Shown in pieces: positions 1-7,181 of a stretch of 7,767 bases of DNA; position 1 is the stretch's first letter; every line of letters begins with the position of its first letter. The position numbers and the translations under genes were made by a program. The notes below the pieces were generated by a model. The model saw nothing but the letters and a program-made list of their open reading frames with translations. It did no database searches and was not told the DNA's origin. The stretch is taken from the NCBI GenBank assembly GCA_013153555.1, contig JAADEF010000025.1:1-7767 (forward strand), given 5' to 3'. The DNA is from Candidatus Nanohalarchaeota archaeon (GTDB taxonomy: Archaea > EX4484-52 > JAADEF01).

Positions 1-228
1 CTAGAAAGCAAAATTCAAGGAAGAATAAAAGATAAAATAAAAATTCTTTACACCTATTTGACTCAAGAAAATATAATACCTTTTTCAATTTTAGACATAA
101 AAAAGTTAAAAGGTGAATGGAAAGGAACATATAGATTGCGAGTTGGAAAGTTCAGAATTATCTTTAAAGTGGAGAAAGATGTTCTTTATGTTTATGATAT
201 AATAAAAAGGGAGAAGGCGTATAAGTAA
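1..228 (+). CDS. RelE/ParE-type toxin, 5' end cut by window
   Basis: The reading frame is open from the first base and stops with TAA at 226-228, giving 75 residues; perhaps 10-15 N-terminal residues lie outside the window. The order of motifs fits the RelE/ParE toxin fold: a basic helical N-terminal part, then KKLKGEWKGTYRLRVGKFRI (visible residues 34-53) with the typical Leu-Lys-Gly and Tyr-Arg-Leu-Arg-Val-Gly core, a strand IIFKVEKDVLYVYDI, and a short tail ending KREKAYK. Toxins of this family are usually ribosome-dependent mRNA endonucleases (RelE) or gyrase poisons (ParE); which one this is cannot be told. The partner antitoxin normally lies directly beside the toxin. None follows downstream, so it would be upstream and outside the window. 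The gene runs towards the minus-strand genes at 254-787. Family assignment rests on motif recognition only. Confidence 0.75.
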   Translation, partial: LESKIQGRIKDKIKILYTYLTQENIIPFSILDIKKLKGEWKGTYRLRVGKFRIIFKVEKDVLYVYDIIKREKAYK

Positions 229-253
229 AAATTCCCGTTATTTCCCCCTCCAC

Positions 254-341
254 ACTTTCCTTAACCTTTTTAATCGCCTCTTCAAAGTGCTTCTTGTTAA
301 CTTCTTTCACTTCTTTGCCCTTAGCCCTTGCTTCTCTTAAT
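254..341 (-). pseudogene. Displaced copy of the cdc48 3' end (88-bp exact repeat)
   Basis: These 88 bases are identical to 1140-1227, the 3' end of cdc48, in the same orientation and 886 bp away. On the minus strand they encode the last part of the second AAA domain, from LREARAKGKE to KKVKES, but without a start codon. Upstream in that frame a TAA lies only a few codons away, next to the DUF4258 remnant. Downstream the frame runs on past the repeat as VEGEITG and then into the antisense of the RelE gene, so this is not an expressed gene. Similarity ends abruptly on both sides (253 versus 1139 and 342 versus 1228 differ, with no alignable sequence beyond). This indicates a recent copying or integration event rather than slow decay. 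Confidence 0.9.
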
Positions 342-362
342 AGCCTTACTTCAAATATTTGC

Positions 363-572
363 TTATTTTAGAACTTTAAATACGGTAATGATTTTGATTA
401 CTTCTTAACTTTCCTTACTAAATATAACAATCGATACGTAAGAATTTATTTTCTTAACATATTTATTGCCAGTAATCTTATCGTAATTTTTTAATGTTTT
501 TTCAACATCTCCAAATCCTATACCTCTTTCTTTCATTCTTTCCAAAGCATGCTTAGTAAATATTACTTTCAT
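363..572 (-). pseudogene. DUF4258-like toxin gene with an in-frame stop
   Basis: The frame starts at ATG 570-572 and reads MKVIFTKHALERMKERGIGF, which matches the N-terminal signature of DUF4258 proteins (F-[ST]-x-H-A-L-x-R-M-x-x-R-G-I). It continues through KNYDKITGNKYVKKINSYVS and IVIFSKES, then hits TAA at 405-407 after 55 residues. The same frame then reads EVIKIITVFKVLK before a second stop at 363-365. That segment looks like the last beta strand and tail expected in this family (V-I-K-[VI]-[IV]-T-x-[FY]), so the first stop probably truncates an originally complete gene of about 69 residues. The ATG overlaps the DUF2283 stop as ATGA, so translation is probably coupled. DUF4258/DUF2283 neighbours are, as I recall, commonly regarded as a predicted toxin-antitoxin pair. 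A shortened but functional protein, or a sequencing error, remains possible. Confidence 0.65.
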
Positions 573-787
573 AAACTCACGGAAATGTTTTTACCTTCAG
601 AGAGAACAAATTCTTTTAAGTTAAAATCATCTCTTCTTTTAAAGTTTAATATTTCTATTCCTACTATTTCACCTTTTTCATTATAGTCGACAATGATTCC
701 TTTGCTTATTTCATCACTTTCCACTATTTTTTCATCTTTGTACTTTATATAAAGCACATCATTCTCCTTATCATAAGCTAGATACAT
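569..787 (-). CDS. DUF2283 family protein, predicted antitoxin
   Basis: This 72-residue protein begins MYLAYDKENDVLYIKYKDEK and continues with KGIIVDYNEKGEIVGIEILN, the hallmark beta-strand pattern of DUF2283 (Y-D-x-x-x-D-V-L-Y-I, then an I-x-x-D-Y-x-E-x-G-x-I-V-G-I-E-I motif). Its length is usual for the family. The biochemical role is unknown; such genes often sit beside DUF4258 genes and are presumed antitoxins. Here it lies upstream of the DUF4258-like gene and shares an ATGA overlap with it, so it is the first gene of the pair. The ATG start is supported by an SD sequence GGTGATC just before it. A TATA-like stretch lies about 25-35 bp upstream (about 811-822). The gene is intact although its partner is broken, as would be tolerated for an antitoxin. 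Confidence 0.8.
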   Translation of the reverse strand: MYLAYDKENDVLYIKYKDEKIVESDEISKGIIVDYNEKGEIVGIEILNFKRRDDFNLKEFVLSEGKNISVSL

Positions 788-897
788 ATGATCACCATAG
801 TTCAGGTAATATAATTATATGCCTTTTGTAGTTTTAAAATGTTTGTGTTAATGTCTTGTATCTTTTTAGATTTTTTCTTTCTTTTCGCTGTTCTTTT
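788..897. other. Short gap between DUF2283 and the NTase remnant
   Basis: No open frame with coding character was found here on either strand. It holds the SD site and a probable TATA-like stretch (811-822, minus strand) for the DUF2283 gene. The rest is T-rich on the plus strand without a recognisable element. Confidence 0.4.
790..796 (-). promoter_or_regulatory. Shine-Dalgarno site of the DUF2283 gene
   Basis: The minus strand reads GGTGATC two bases before the ATG at 785-787. This is the same anti-SD complement, at nearly the same spacing, as seen before cdc48 and TFB, and it fixes the start codon. Confidence 0.6.
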
Positions 898-1038
898 CTA
901 TCGCAATTTATGATTGAACTCAATTGAATTCTTATACGAACCTATTATTACTTTTTCATATTTATTTAAACTTATTAATATGTCAATATCGTTTAGAGTT
1001 TCTTTCTGGTTAGTATATAACGCGTATGCCAAACTACT
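898..1038 (-). pseudogene. Probable nucleotidyltransferase-fold remnant
   Basis: On the minus strand a 46-codon open stretch ends with TAG at 898-900 and is preceded directly by a TAG at 1039-1041, with no start codon. It translates as SSLAYALYTNQKETLNDIDI followed by LISLNKYEKVIIGSYKN and a short tail. The pattern S-x-A-x-x-L-Y ... T-L-N-D-I-D-I-L-I resembles the hG[GS]...DhDh active-site region of polymerase-beta-type nucleotidyltransferases (MNT/AbiEii-like), a group frequent in toxin-antitoxin and abortive infection modules. Both the N-terminal start and most of the C-terminal domain are missing, so it looks like a decayed fragment. The stretch is short and the assignment rests on one motif; chance similarity cannot be excluded. 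Confidence 0.4.
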
Positions 1039-1070
1039 CTAAAAGATATAATCTATGATATAATTTAAAT

Positions 1071-1093
1071 AAAAAATTTAAAAAAAGAAAAAA
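1071..1093 (-). terminator. T-rich terminator downstream of cdc48
   Basis: About 30 bases after the cdc48 stop the minus strand reads two runs of T split by single bases and AAA (T6-C-T7, then AAA, then T6). Such oligo-T tracts are the usual archaeal intrinsic termination signal. A small GTC-AAAAA-GAC inverted repeat (1108-1118) lies before it but is too weak to matter much. Confidence 0.65.
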
Positions 1094-1121
1094 CCAAAAT
1101 GTCTTTTTGACTTATTTAAAA

Positions 1122-3254
<2,133 letters not shown>

Positions 3255-3257
3255 GTT

Positions 3258-3265
3258 ATCACCTC
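3258..3265 (-). promoter_or_regulatory. Shine-Dalgarno site of cdc48
   Basis: The minus strand reads GAGGTGAT three bases before the ATG at 3252-3254. It is an eight-base complement to the typical archaeal 16S rRNA 3' end (anti-SD ATCACCTC). The same octamer, at similar spacing, decides the start of the TFB gene. Confidence 0.85.
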
Positions 3266-3283
3266 TAATTTAAAATGAGACCC

Positions 3284-3305
3284 TATTTATTTAAAAAGTT
3301 TTCGG
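3284..3305 (-). promoter_or_regulatory. BRE/TATA promoter of cdc48
   Basis: The minus strand reads CCGAAAACTTTTTAAATA and continues AATA. This is a purine-rich BRE-like element (CCGAAAA) followed by an archaeal TATA box (TTTTTAAATA) centred near 3293. Initiation about 25 bp downstream would fall near 3268, giving a leader of roughly 14 bases that contains the SD site. The same element occurs before TFB at 4136-4152. Confidence 0.7.
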
Positions 3306-3317
3306 TTTGTTCGAAAA
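3293..3317 (-). terminator. Possible hairpin plus T-run after the methyltransferase gene
   Basis: Just after the methyltransferase stop the minus strand reads TTTTCG, a seven-base spacer, CGAAAA, then C and five Ts. This could form a six-pair hairpin followed by a U-run and end the upstream transcript. It overlaps the BRE/TATA of cdc48, so the inverted repeat may be coincidental to the promoter sequence. Confidence 0.3.
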
Positions 3318-3320
3318 GGT

Positions 3321-4097
3321 TTAGGATTGATGAGATGCAGACTGCCAAACAAAATAATATGTTTTTAAATCATGAATAGTAGGATGTTCATAACTATCTA
3401 TTTTAGTACATCCTTTTTCTAATATTTCTATTTTTTCTTTTTTAATTCTTGGTATATTTTTTAATGCTTGTATAATATCTATGTCTTTATAGTAATCAAA
3501 AAATAATGGCGCGTTAGATTTATTATTCTTTATGATGTATGCAATATCTACTACCTGTGCTAAATGATGTGGTTGGCTCATTACAAATATGCGGTTTTTT
3601 GAAGATAGATCTTCTGATCGTAATATTTTAAAATAATCTCCTTCTAAGAAATTTATATCTATTTTTTTATCTGTGTAACTGTTAGCTTCTAATTGTTGAT
3701 TATATATTTTAAGTGCTTCTTTCCAATACTGTGAATAATCTAAAATATCTATTCCTTTTATTGTGATATTTCCTTTCTTAATTTCTTTGTTGAGCGCTTC
3801 ATTTGACTCACTTTCCTTTAATAGATGGAGCGCTATTACGACACTTAGAATACCTGACCCACATCCTAAATCATAAATGATTATGTATTTTTCTTCTGAT
3901 ATATTTAGTAAATATTCTGAGAGAGGAGGAATAATAAGTTCCCTATAACGAAGCACAGAATCTAAGTAAAACTTTATTTCCTGTTCATAAGGTGGATTTA
4001 CAGAATGATCTTGTGCGTATTGTTTCACCCATTGCAGATAAAGGGGATAAAATATATCATTTATATTGTCGTTTAAAACTATCTTTTTTTTATACAT
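3321..4097 (-). CDS. Class I SAM-dependent methyltransferase, substrate unknown
   Basis: The protein (258 residues from ATG 4095-4097) has a Rossmann-type methyltransferase core. Motif I is IIIYDLGCGSGILSVVIAL, with DLGCGSG at residues 76-82 binding SAM. An acidic residue in KGIDIL (D117) fits motif II, and FLEGDYF (D154) fits the region contacting the adenine. Where N6-adenine or glutamine methyltransferases have NPPY, this one reads FVMSQPHHLAQ, so the substrate class is unclear. A helical N-terminal extension of about 70 residues precedes motif I. The start is uncertain: an in-frame GTG at 4104-4106 would add three residues, but it lies inside a possible SD (GAGTGAT), and the ATG has the spacing seen in neighbouring genes. 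It lies 66 bp upstream of cdc48 on the same strand, which has its own promoter, so functional linkage is not implied. It is more AT-rich and less conserved in appearance than its neighbours. I do not recognise a specific family. Confidence 0.75.
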   Translation of the reverse strand: MYKKKIVLNDNINDIFYPLYLQWVKQYAQDHSVNPPYEQEIKFYLDSVLRYRELIIPPLSEYLLNISEEKYIIIYDLGCGSGILSVVIALHLLKESESNEALNKEIKKGNITIKGIDILDYSQYWKEALKIYNQQLEANSYTDKKIDINFLEGDYFKILRSEDLSSKNRIFVMSQPHHLAQVVDIAYIIKNNKSNAPLFFDYYKDIDIIQALKNIPRIKKEKIEILEKGCTKIDSYEHPTIHDLKTYYFVWQSASHQS

Positions 4098-4120
4098 TTT
4101 AATCACTCATGGGTGAGAAC

Positions 4121-4131
4121 TTATATATATT
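4121..4131 (-). promoter_or_regulatory. TATA box of the methyltransferase gene
   Basis: The minus strand reads AATATATATAAG, a strong TATA-like stretch centred near 4126. Initiation about 25 bp away would fall around 4101, so the transcript would be leaderless or carry only a few bases before the start codon. It lies about 5 bp from the oppositely directed BRE of the TFB gene. Confidence 0.55.
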
Positions 4132-4135
4132 TTTA

Positions 4136-4152
4136 CCGAAAGATTTTTAAAT
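4136..4152 (+). promoter_or_regulatory. BRE/TATA promoter of the TFB gene
   Basis: The plus strand reads CCGAAAGATTTTTAAAT, nearly the same as the cdc48 promoter element (CCGAAAACTTTTTAAAT), which supports both. Initiation would be near 4173, leaving a leader of about 33 bases that holds the SD. A second TATA-like stretch, TTTAAATAA at 4164-4172, is an alternative and would give a leader of about 12 bases. Confidence 0.6.
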
Positions 4153-4193
4153 TTTTCTACTTGTTTAAATAAGTAACTTTTAAAAAGTTTTCT

Positions 4194-4201
4194 GAGGTGA
4201 T
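4194..4201 (+). promoter_or_regulatory. Shine-Dalgarno site that sets the TFB start at TTG
   Basis: GAGGTGAT lies four bases before TTG 4206-4208. The upstream in-frame GTG (4197-4199) is inside this SD sequence and so cannot itself be served by it. The octamer is identical to the one before cdc48. Confidence 0.8.
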
Positions 4202-4205
4202 TTAC

Positions 4206-5225
4206 TTGGAAAATGAAAAACAATTAAAATGTCCTTCTTGTGGTGGTACTGAGTTCTTTAAAGATGAAACTCATGGAGAAATTATTTGTAAAACTTGCGG
4301 TGCTGTTGTGGAAACCAACATGATAGATACTTCTGCTGAATGGCGTGCATTTGATTCTTCTCAACAAGAAAAGAAAATGAGAACAGGAGCTCCTATAACT
4401 TTTACCAAACATGATAGAGGATTAAGCACAGAAATAGGAAAAGGTGTAAGCGAGCTTTACAAGGTATCATCTAAAAAAAGAGCTCAATATTACCGTTTAA
4501 GGAAGTGGAATAAACGTTTAACCAAATCAAAAGATAGAAATCTTTCTTATACTTTATCTGAGCTTTCAAGGCAAATAAGCTATTTAGGTTTGCCAAAATC
4601 TGTACATGAAAAAGTTGCAAGACTTTATGAGAAAGCTATTGAAATGGGGCTGGTGAGAGGAAGAAGCATGGAAACTATTATTACTGCCTTAATTTATGCT
4701 GTTGCTAGAGAAGAAGGCACTCCTCGTACCCTCACTGAAATGTCTGCTGCTTCAGGTATAGAGAAGAGAGAGATCGGAAGGGCTTACAGATATATTGCAA
4801 GGGAAATGGGCATAAGAATATTGCCTGCAAAAGCTGAAGAATATGTGCCCAGATTTGCCTCTTTGTTAGGTTTGTCAGGAAAAGTGCAGGCAAGAGCAAG
4901 AGAAATTTTAAAGCAAACTTCTGATGAGGAGCTTACTTCTGGAAAAGGACCAACAGGTATAGCAGCAGCAGCTCTTTATATTGCAGCAGTTCTTGAAGGC
5001 GAGAGAAGGACTCAAAGAGATATAGCTGATGTTGTGGGCGTTACTGAGGTCACCATTAGAAATCGTTACAAAGACTTAATTGAAAAACTCGGCATTGAAC
5101 AAGAAATAGAACGCATTATTGAGAGTGAGCAAGAAGAAAGTAAGCGTGGCAGAAAAAAGAAAGCAGAACTTATGCAGAAGCTTATGGAAGATGATGAGAA
5201 AATAATGCAGGAAATAGAACAGTAA
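4206..5225 (+). CDS. tfb: Transcription initiation factor B (TFIIB homologue)
   Basis: This 339-residue protein is archaeal TFB, which binds the TBP-TATA complex and BRE and recruits RNA polymerase. The N-terminal zinc ribbon has C9-x2-C12 and C28-x2-C31. The B-reader/linker region carries the conserved EWRAF (45-49), RTGAPITFTKHDRGLST (59-75) and KKRAQYYRLRKW (90-101). Two cyclin-like repeats follow at about 112-205 and 210-300, each with the usual SYLGLP or LLGLS and GPTGIAAAALYIAA motifs. A helix-turn-helix QRDIADVVGVTEVTIRNRYKD (270-290) contacts BRE. After residue 300 comes a charged, probably helical tail (EEESKRGRKKK-like, then acidic) of about 35 residues, longer than in many TFBs. 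The start is TTG, chosen because the GTG nine bases earlier is part of the SD. It diverges from the methyltransferase gene. Confidence 0.97.
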   Translation: MENEKQLKCPSCGGTEFFKDETHGEIICKTCGAVVETNMIDTSAEWRAFDSSQQEKKMRTGAPITFTKHDRGLSTEIGKGVSELYKVSSKKRAQYYRLRKWNKRLTKSKDRNLSYTLSELSRQISYLGLPKSVHEKVARLYEKAIEMGLVRGRSMETIITALIYAVAREEGTPRTLTEMSAASGIEKREIGRAYRYIAREMGIRILPAKAEEYVPRFASLLGLSGKVQARAREILKQTSDEELTSGKGPTGIAAAALYIAAVLEGERRTQRDIADVVGVTEVTIRNRYKDLIEKLGIEQEIERIIESEQEESKRGRKKKAELMQKLMEDDEKIMQEIEQ

Positions 5226-5253
5226 TTTAAATTCATCGTCTTTTTTTAATTTT
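5225..5253 (+). promoter_or_regulatory. Promoter over the TFB stop, with poly-T tract before the U32 gene
   Basis: The 28-bp gap contains ATTTAAAT (5225-5232), overlapping the TFB stop codon. It is centred about 25 bp before the ATG at 5254, the spacing expected for a leaderless transcript. No SD precedes that ATG. The run of seven Ts at about 5240-5246 could also end TFB transcription. Cotranscription from TFB remains possible. Confidence 0.45.
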
Positions 5254-6501
5254 ATGGTTGAGCTTTTATCTCCTGCTGGAAATTTGGAAAAGCTTAAATA
5301 TGCTTTTGCTTATGGAGCAGATGCTGTATATGCAGGCATTCCTGATTACTCTTTACGTGTGAAAGAAAATAAATTTGATTTGCTTTCTCTAAAAAAAGGA
5401 ATTAATTATGCTCACGATATTGATAAAAAAGTGTACTTAACTATTAATTTTTTTCCTCGCTATTTTGATGAGAACGCTTTTATTAAAAGAATGGAAGAAA
5501 TTCATGCGTTAGGTGCAGATGCATATATTGTTAGCGACCCAGGCATAATAGACATCATAAGGGATAATTTTAAAGATGCAGAACTGCATCTTTCGGTTCA
5601 AGCAAATACCACCAACGCATATGCTGTTAAGTTCTGGTATAAGCAGGGCATAAAACGAGTTATTTTAGCACGGGAATTGAGTATTGAGGAGATAAGATCC
5701 ATTCATAAAAAGGTTCCGCAAATGGAATTGGAATTTTTTGTGCATGGAAGTTTATGTATGGCTTATTCAGGTAGATGTTTTTTATCCGCTTATCTTTCTG
5801 GGAGAAACCCTTTTCAAGGCATATGTAATCAGCCGTGCAGATGGAAATATAAGCTTAAACTTATAGAGGTGCAGGATGAAGATAATGAAATTATAGTTGA
5901 AGAAGATGACAAAGGCAGTTATTTGCTCAGTTCAAAGGATTTATGTTTGATAAAGCGCTTAAAAGAACTTAAAGATGCAGGCATTATTTCTTTCAAAATA
6001 GAAGGAAGAAATAAATCTGAATTTTATGTTGCAGCTGTGACTAAAGCATACCGCATAGCATTAGATTATTTAAAAGAAGGCAAAGAGCCCCCTTATGATG
6101 AATTAATGAAGTTGTTAAGAGCAACTTCTAACCGCAAATTTATAGAATCATATGTAGATAAAATTAAACCTTCTGAGCTTCAAACTTGGAATTACACAAC
6201 CTCTCAGCAAACACACCAATATGTGGGAAAAATCACGAAGGTGATTTCATCAAATAAAATAAAAGTTTTACCTAAAAACAAATTAAAAACAGGCGATGAT
6301 GTTGAAATATTAGTTCCTGGAAAAAATCCAGGGTTTTTACCTGCTAAAATAAGGAAAATAACTTACCAAGGAAAGGAAGTTGAAAGTGTGAGTGGAGGAG
6401 TCAATCATTTTGTGGAGATTGATTTAGATAGAAACTTCGACATACTCGAATTTGGTATCATCCTTAAGATCAAAAATAAGAACAAAGAACACAAGACTTA
6501 A
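5254..6501 (+). CDS. Peptidase U32 family protein, probable RNA hydroxylation enzyme
   Basis: The 415-residue product starts MVELLSPAGNLEKLKYAFAY and contains GADAVYAGIPDYSLRVKENK, the TIM-barrel N-terminus of the U32 family. The family signature E-x-F-x2-G-S-L-C-x4-G-x-C-x-L-S is complete at residues 160-178 (C168, C175). It is followed by C191 and C195, four cysteines placed as in Fe-S-binding members. IEGRNKSEFYVA (249-260) is also typical. A small beta-barrel domain (about 320-405) ends the protein. Although named peptidases, the characterised bacterial relatives TrhP (YegQ) and RlhA (YdcP) take part in prephenate-dependent hydroxylation of tRNA U34 or 23S rRNA C2501. An RNA-modifying role is therefore the better guess here, with the substrate unknown. 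The gene follows TFB by 28 bp and overlaps the 3' end of the opposite gene by 78 bp. Confidence 0.9.
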   Translation: MVELLSPAGNLEKLKYAFAYGADAVYAGIPDYSLRVKENKFDLLSLKKGINYAHDIDKKVYLTINFFPRYFDENAFIKRMEEIHALGADAYIVSDPGIIDIIRDNFKDAELHLSVQANTTNAYAVKFWYKQGIKRVILARELSIEEIRSIHKKVPQMELEFFVHGSLCMAYSGRCFLSAYLSGRNPFQGICNQPCRWKYKLKLIEVQDEDNEIIVEEDDKGSYLLSSKDLCLIKRLKELKDAGIISFKIEGRNKSEFYVAAVTKAYRIALDYLKEGKEPPYDELMKLLRATSNRKFIESYVDKIKPSELQTWNYTTSQQTHQYVGKITKVISSNKIKVLPKNKLKTGDDVEILVPGKNPGFLPAKIRKITYQGKEVESVSGGVNHFVEIDLDRNFDILEFGIILKIKNKNKEHKT

Positions 6502-7146
6502 TACTAGTAGATATCCAAAAATCAGGCTTCTAATCAATGCCACTATATGAAGCAATATACCTGAAAGAGAATTAGTACTTAATATTGATTGAAAGAGGTA
6601 GGATTGAAAAAGTTGTATAAAAAAAGTTATGGCTGTAATCATCAAAAAAGAACTCCAAAATTTAAAGGATATGATGCGGTTAAACACATCATAGAGAGAA
6701 AATACTTCTTTTTCTAAGAAAAATACCTTTAATAGCTCTAATATGAATGAAAAAGTAAGAGAGAAAGTTATGAGAAAAAATATAAATCTCCATAATAAAG
6801 ACGATACTAAATAAAGAAATAGTTTGGTGAGAATGCCTAAAATGATAGAATAAATTAAAAACAGCAATGTTGCTTTGAGACTTTGCTTTAAATTATAAAT
6901 ATAAGGGTAACTTTCTAAATCATAAGTATGGCGAGTAACTCTCCCAGCAAAGGAAAAGAAGAAAAACATTGATAAGAAACTAGATAGTATGGGAATGAAG
7001 TAGCCCAAAATTTTATAGTTGTCAATGAGACTTTCTCTTAACATAAAGGCGTTCCAGTTAATGTATATGCTCAACCCTAAAAATAAAAAATATAACCATT
7101 CTTTGATACTTATTTGTAAGGCTTTTTTGAAATATGCAATTATCAT
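6424..7146 (-). CDS. Multi-pass membrane protein of unknown function
   Basis: This 240-residue protein is very hydrophobic, with about six probable transmembrane segments near residues 16-36, 45-67, 91-115, 118-140, 163-187 and 200-225. Short polar loops separate them, for example GRVTRHTYDLESYPYIYN (68-85) and a charged KEVFSLYDVFNRI stretch (146-158). It ends in a charged cytosolic-looking tail, FDLKDDTKFEYVEVSI. I see no catalytic motif and no certain family; the general layout resembles uncharacterised archaeal membrane proteins such as DUF4013, but this is a weak impression. The last 78 bp overlap the 3' end of the U32 gene tail to tail. The start ATG has no SD, and a TATA-like stretch about 28 bp upstream (7171-7179) suggests a leaderless mRNA. 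It diverges from the membrane-anchored gene at 7182, which may point to related roles. Confidence 0.75.
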   Translation of the reverse strand: MIIAYFKKALQISIKEWLYFLFLGLSIYINWNAFMLRESLIDNYKILGYFIPILSSFLSMFFFFSFAGRVTRHTYDLESYPYIYNLKQSLKATLLFLIYSIILGILTKLFLYLVSSLLWRFIFFLITFSLTFSFILELLKVFFLEKEVFSLYDVFNRIISFKFWSSFLMITAITFFIQLFQSYLFQSILSTNSLSGILLHIVALIRSLIFGYLLVLSLVFFVLIFDLKDDTKFEYVEVSI

Positions 7147-7181
7147 AAAATATATTTGAAGAAGTAATGCATATATAGTTT
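7147..7181. promoter_or_regulatory. Compact divergent promoter region, both transcripts probably leaderless
   Basis: The 35-bp gap holds two oppositely directed TATA-like stretches. AAAATATATTT (7147-7157, plus strand) is centred about 30 bp before ATG 7182. CTATATATG (7171-7179 read on the minus strand) is centred about 28 bp before the ATG ending at 7146. Each lies against the start codon of the other gene, so each TATA box sits near the start site of the opposing transcript. Confidence 0.5.

Noticed and set aside
228..253. Possible extension of the cdc48 fragment into an expressed alternative C-terminus (VEGEITG).
   Set aside because: The fragment has no start codon and no link to the cdc48 frame, and the extension runs into the antisense of the RelE-like gene.
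363..572. Recoding (selenocysteine or pyrrolysine) as explanation for the in-frame stop in the DUF4258-like gene.
   Set aside because: The stop is TAA, whereas known recoding of this kind uses TGA or TAG; simple inactivation is more likely.
4224..4412. Minus-strand open frame of 62 codons opposite the TFB zinc ribbon.
   Set aside because: It lies wholly within the TFB coding region and has no family resemblance or start signals.
6310..6336. CCTGG-AAAAAAT-CCAGG inverted repeat followed by five Ts, resembling a terminator.
   Set aside because: It lies inside the U32 coding region, where the frame and protein domain continue normally, so it is most likely incidental.
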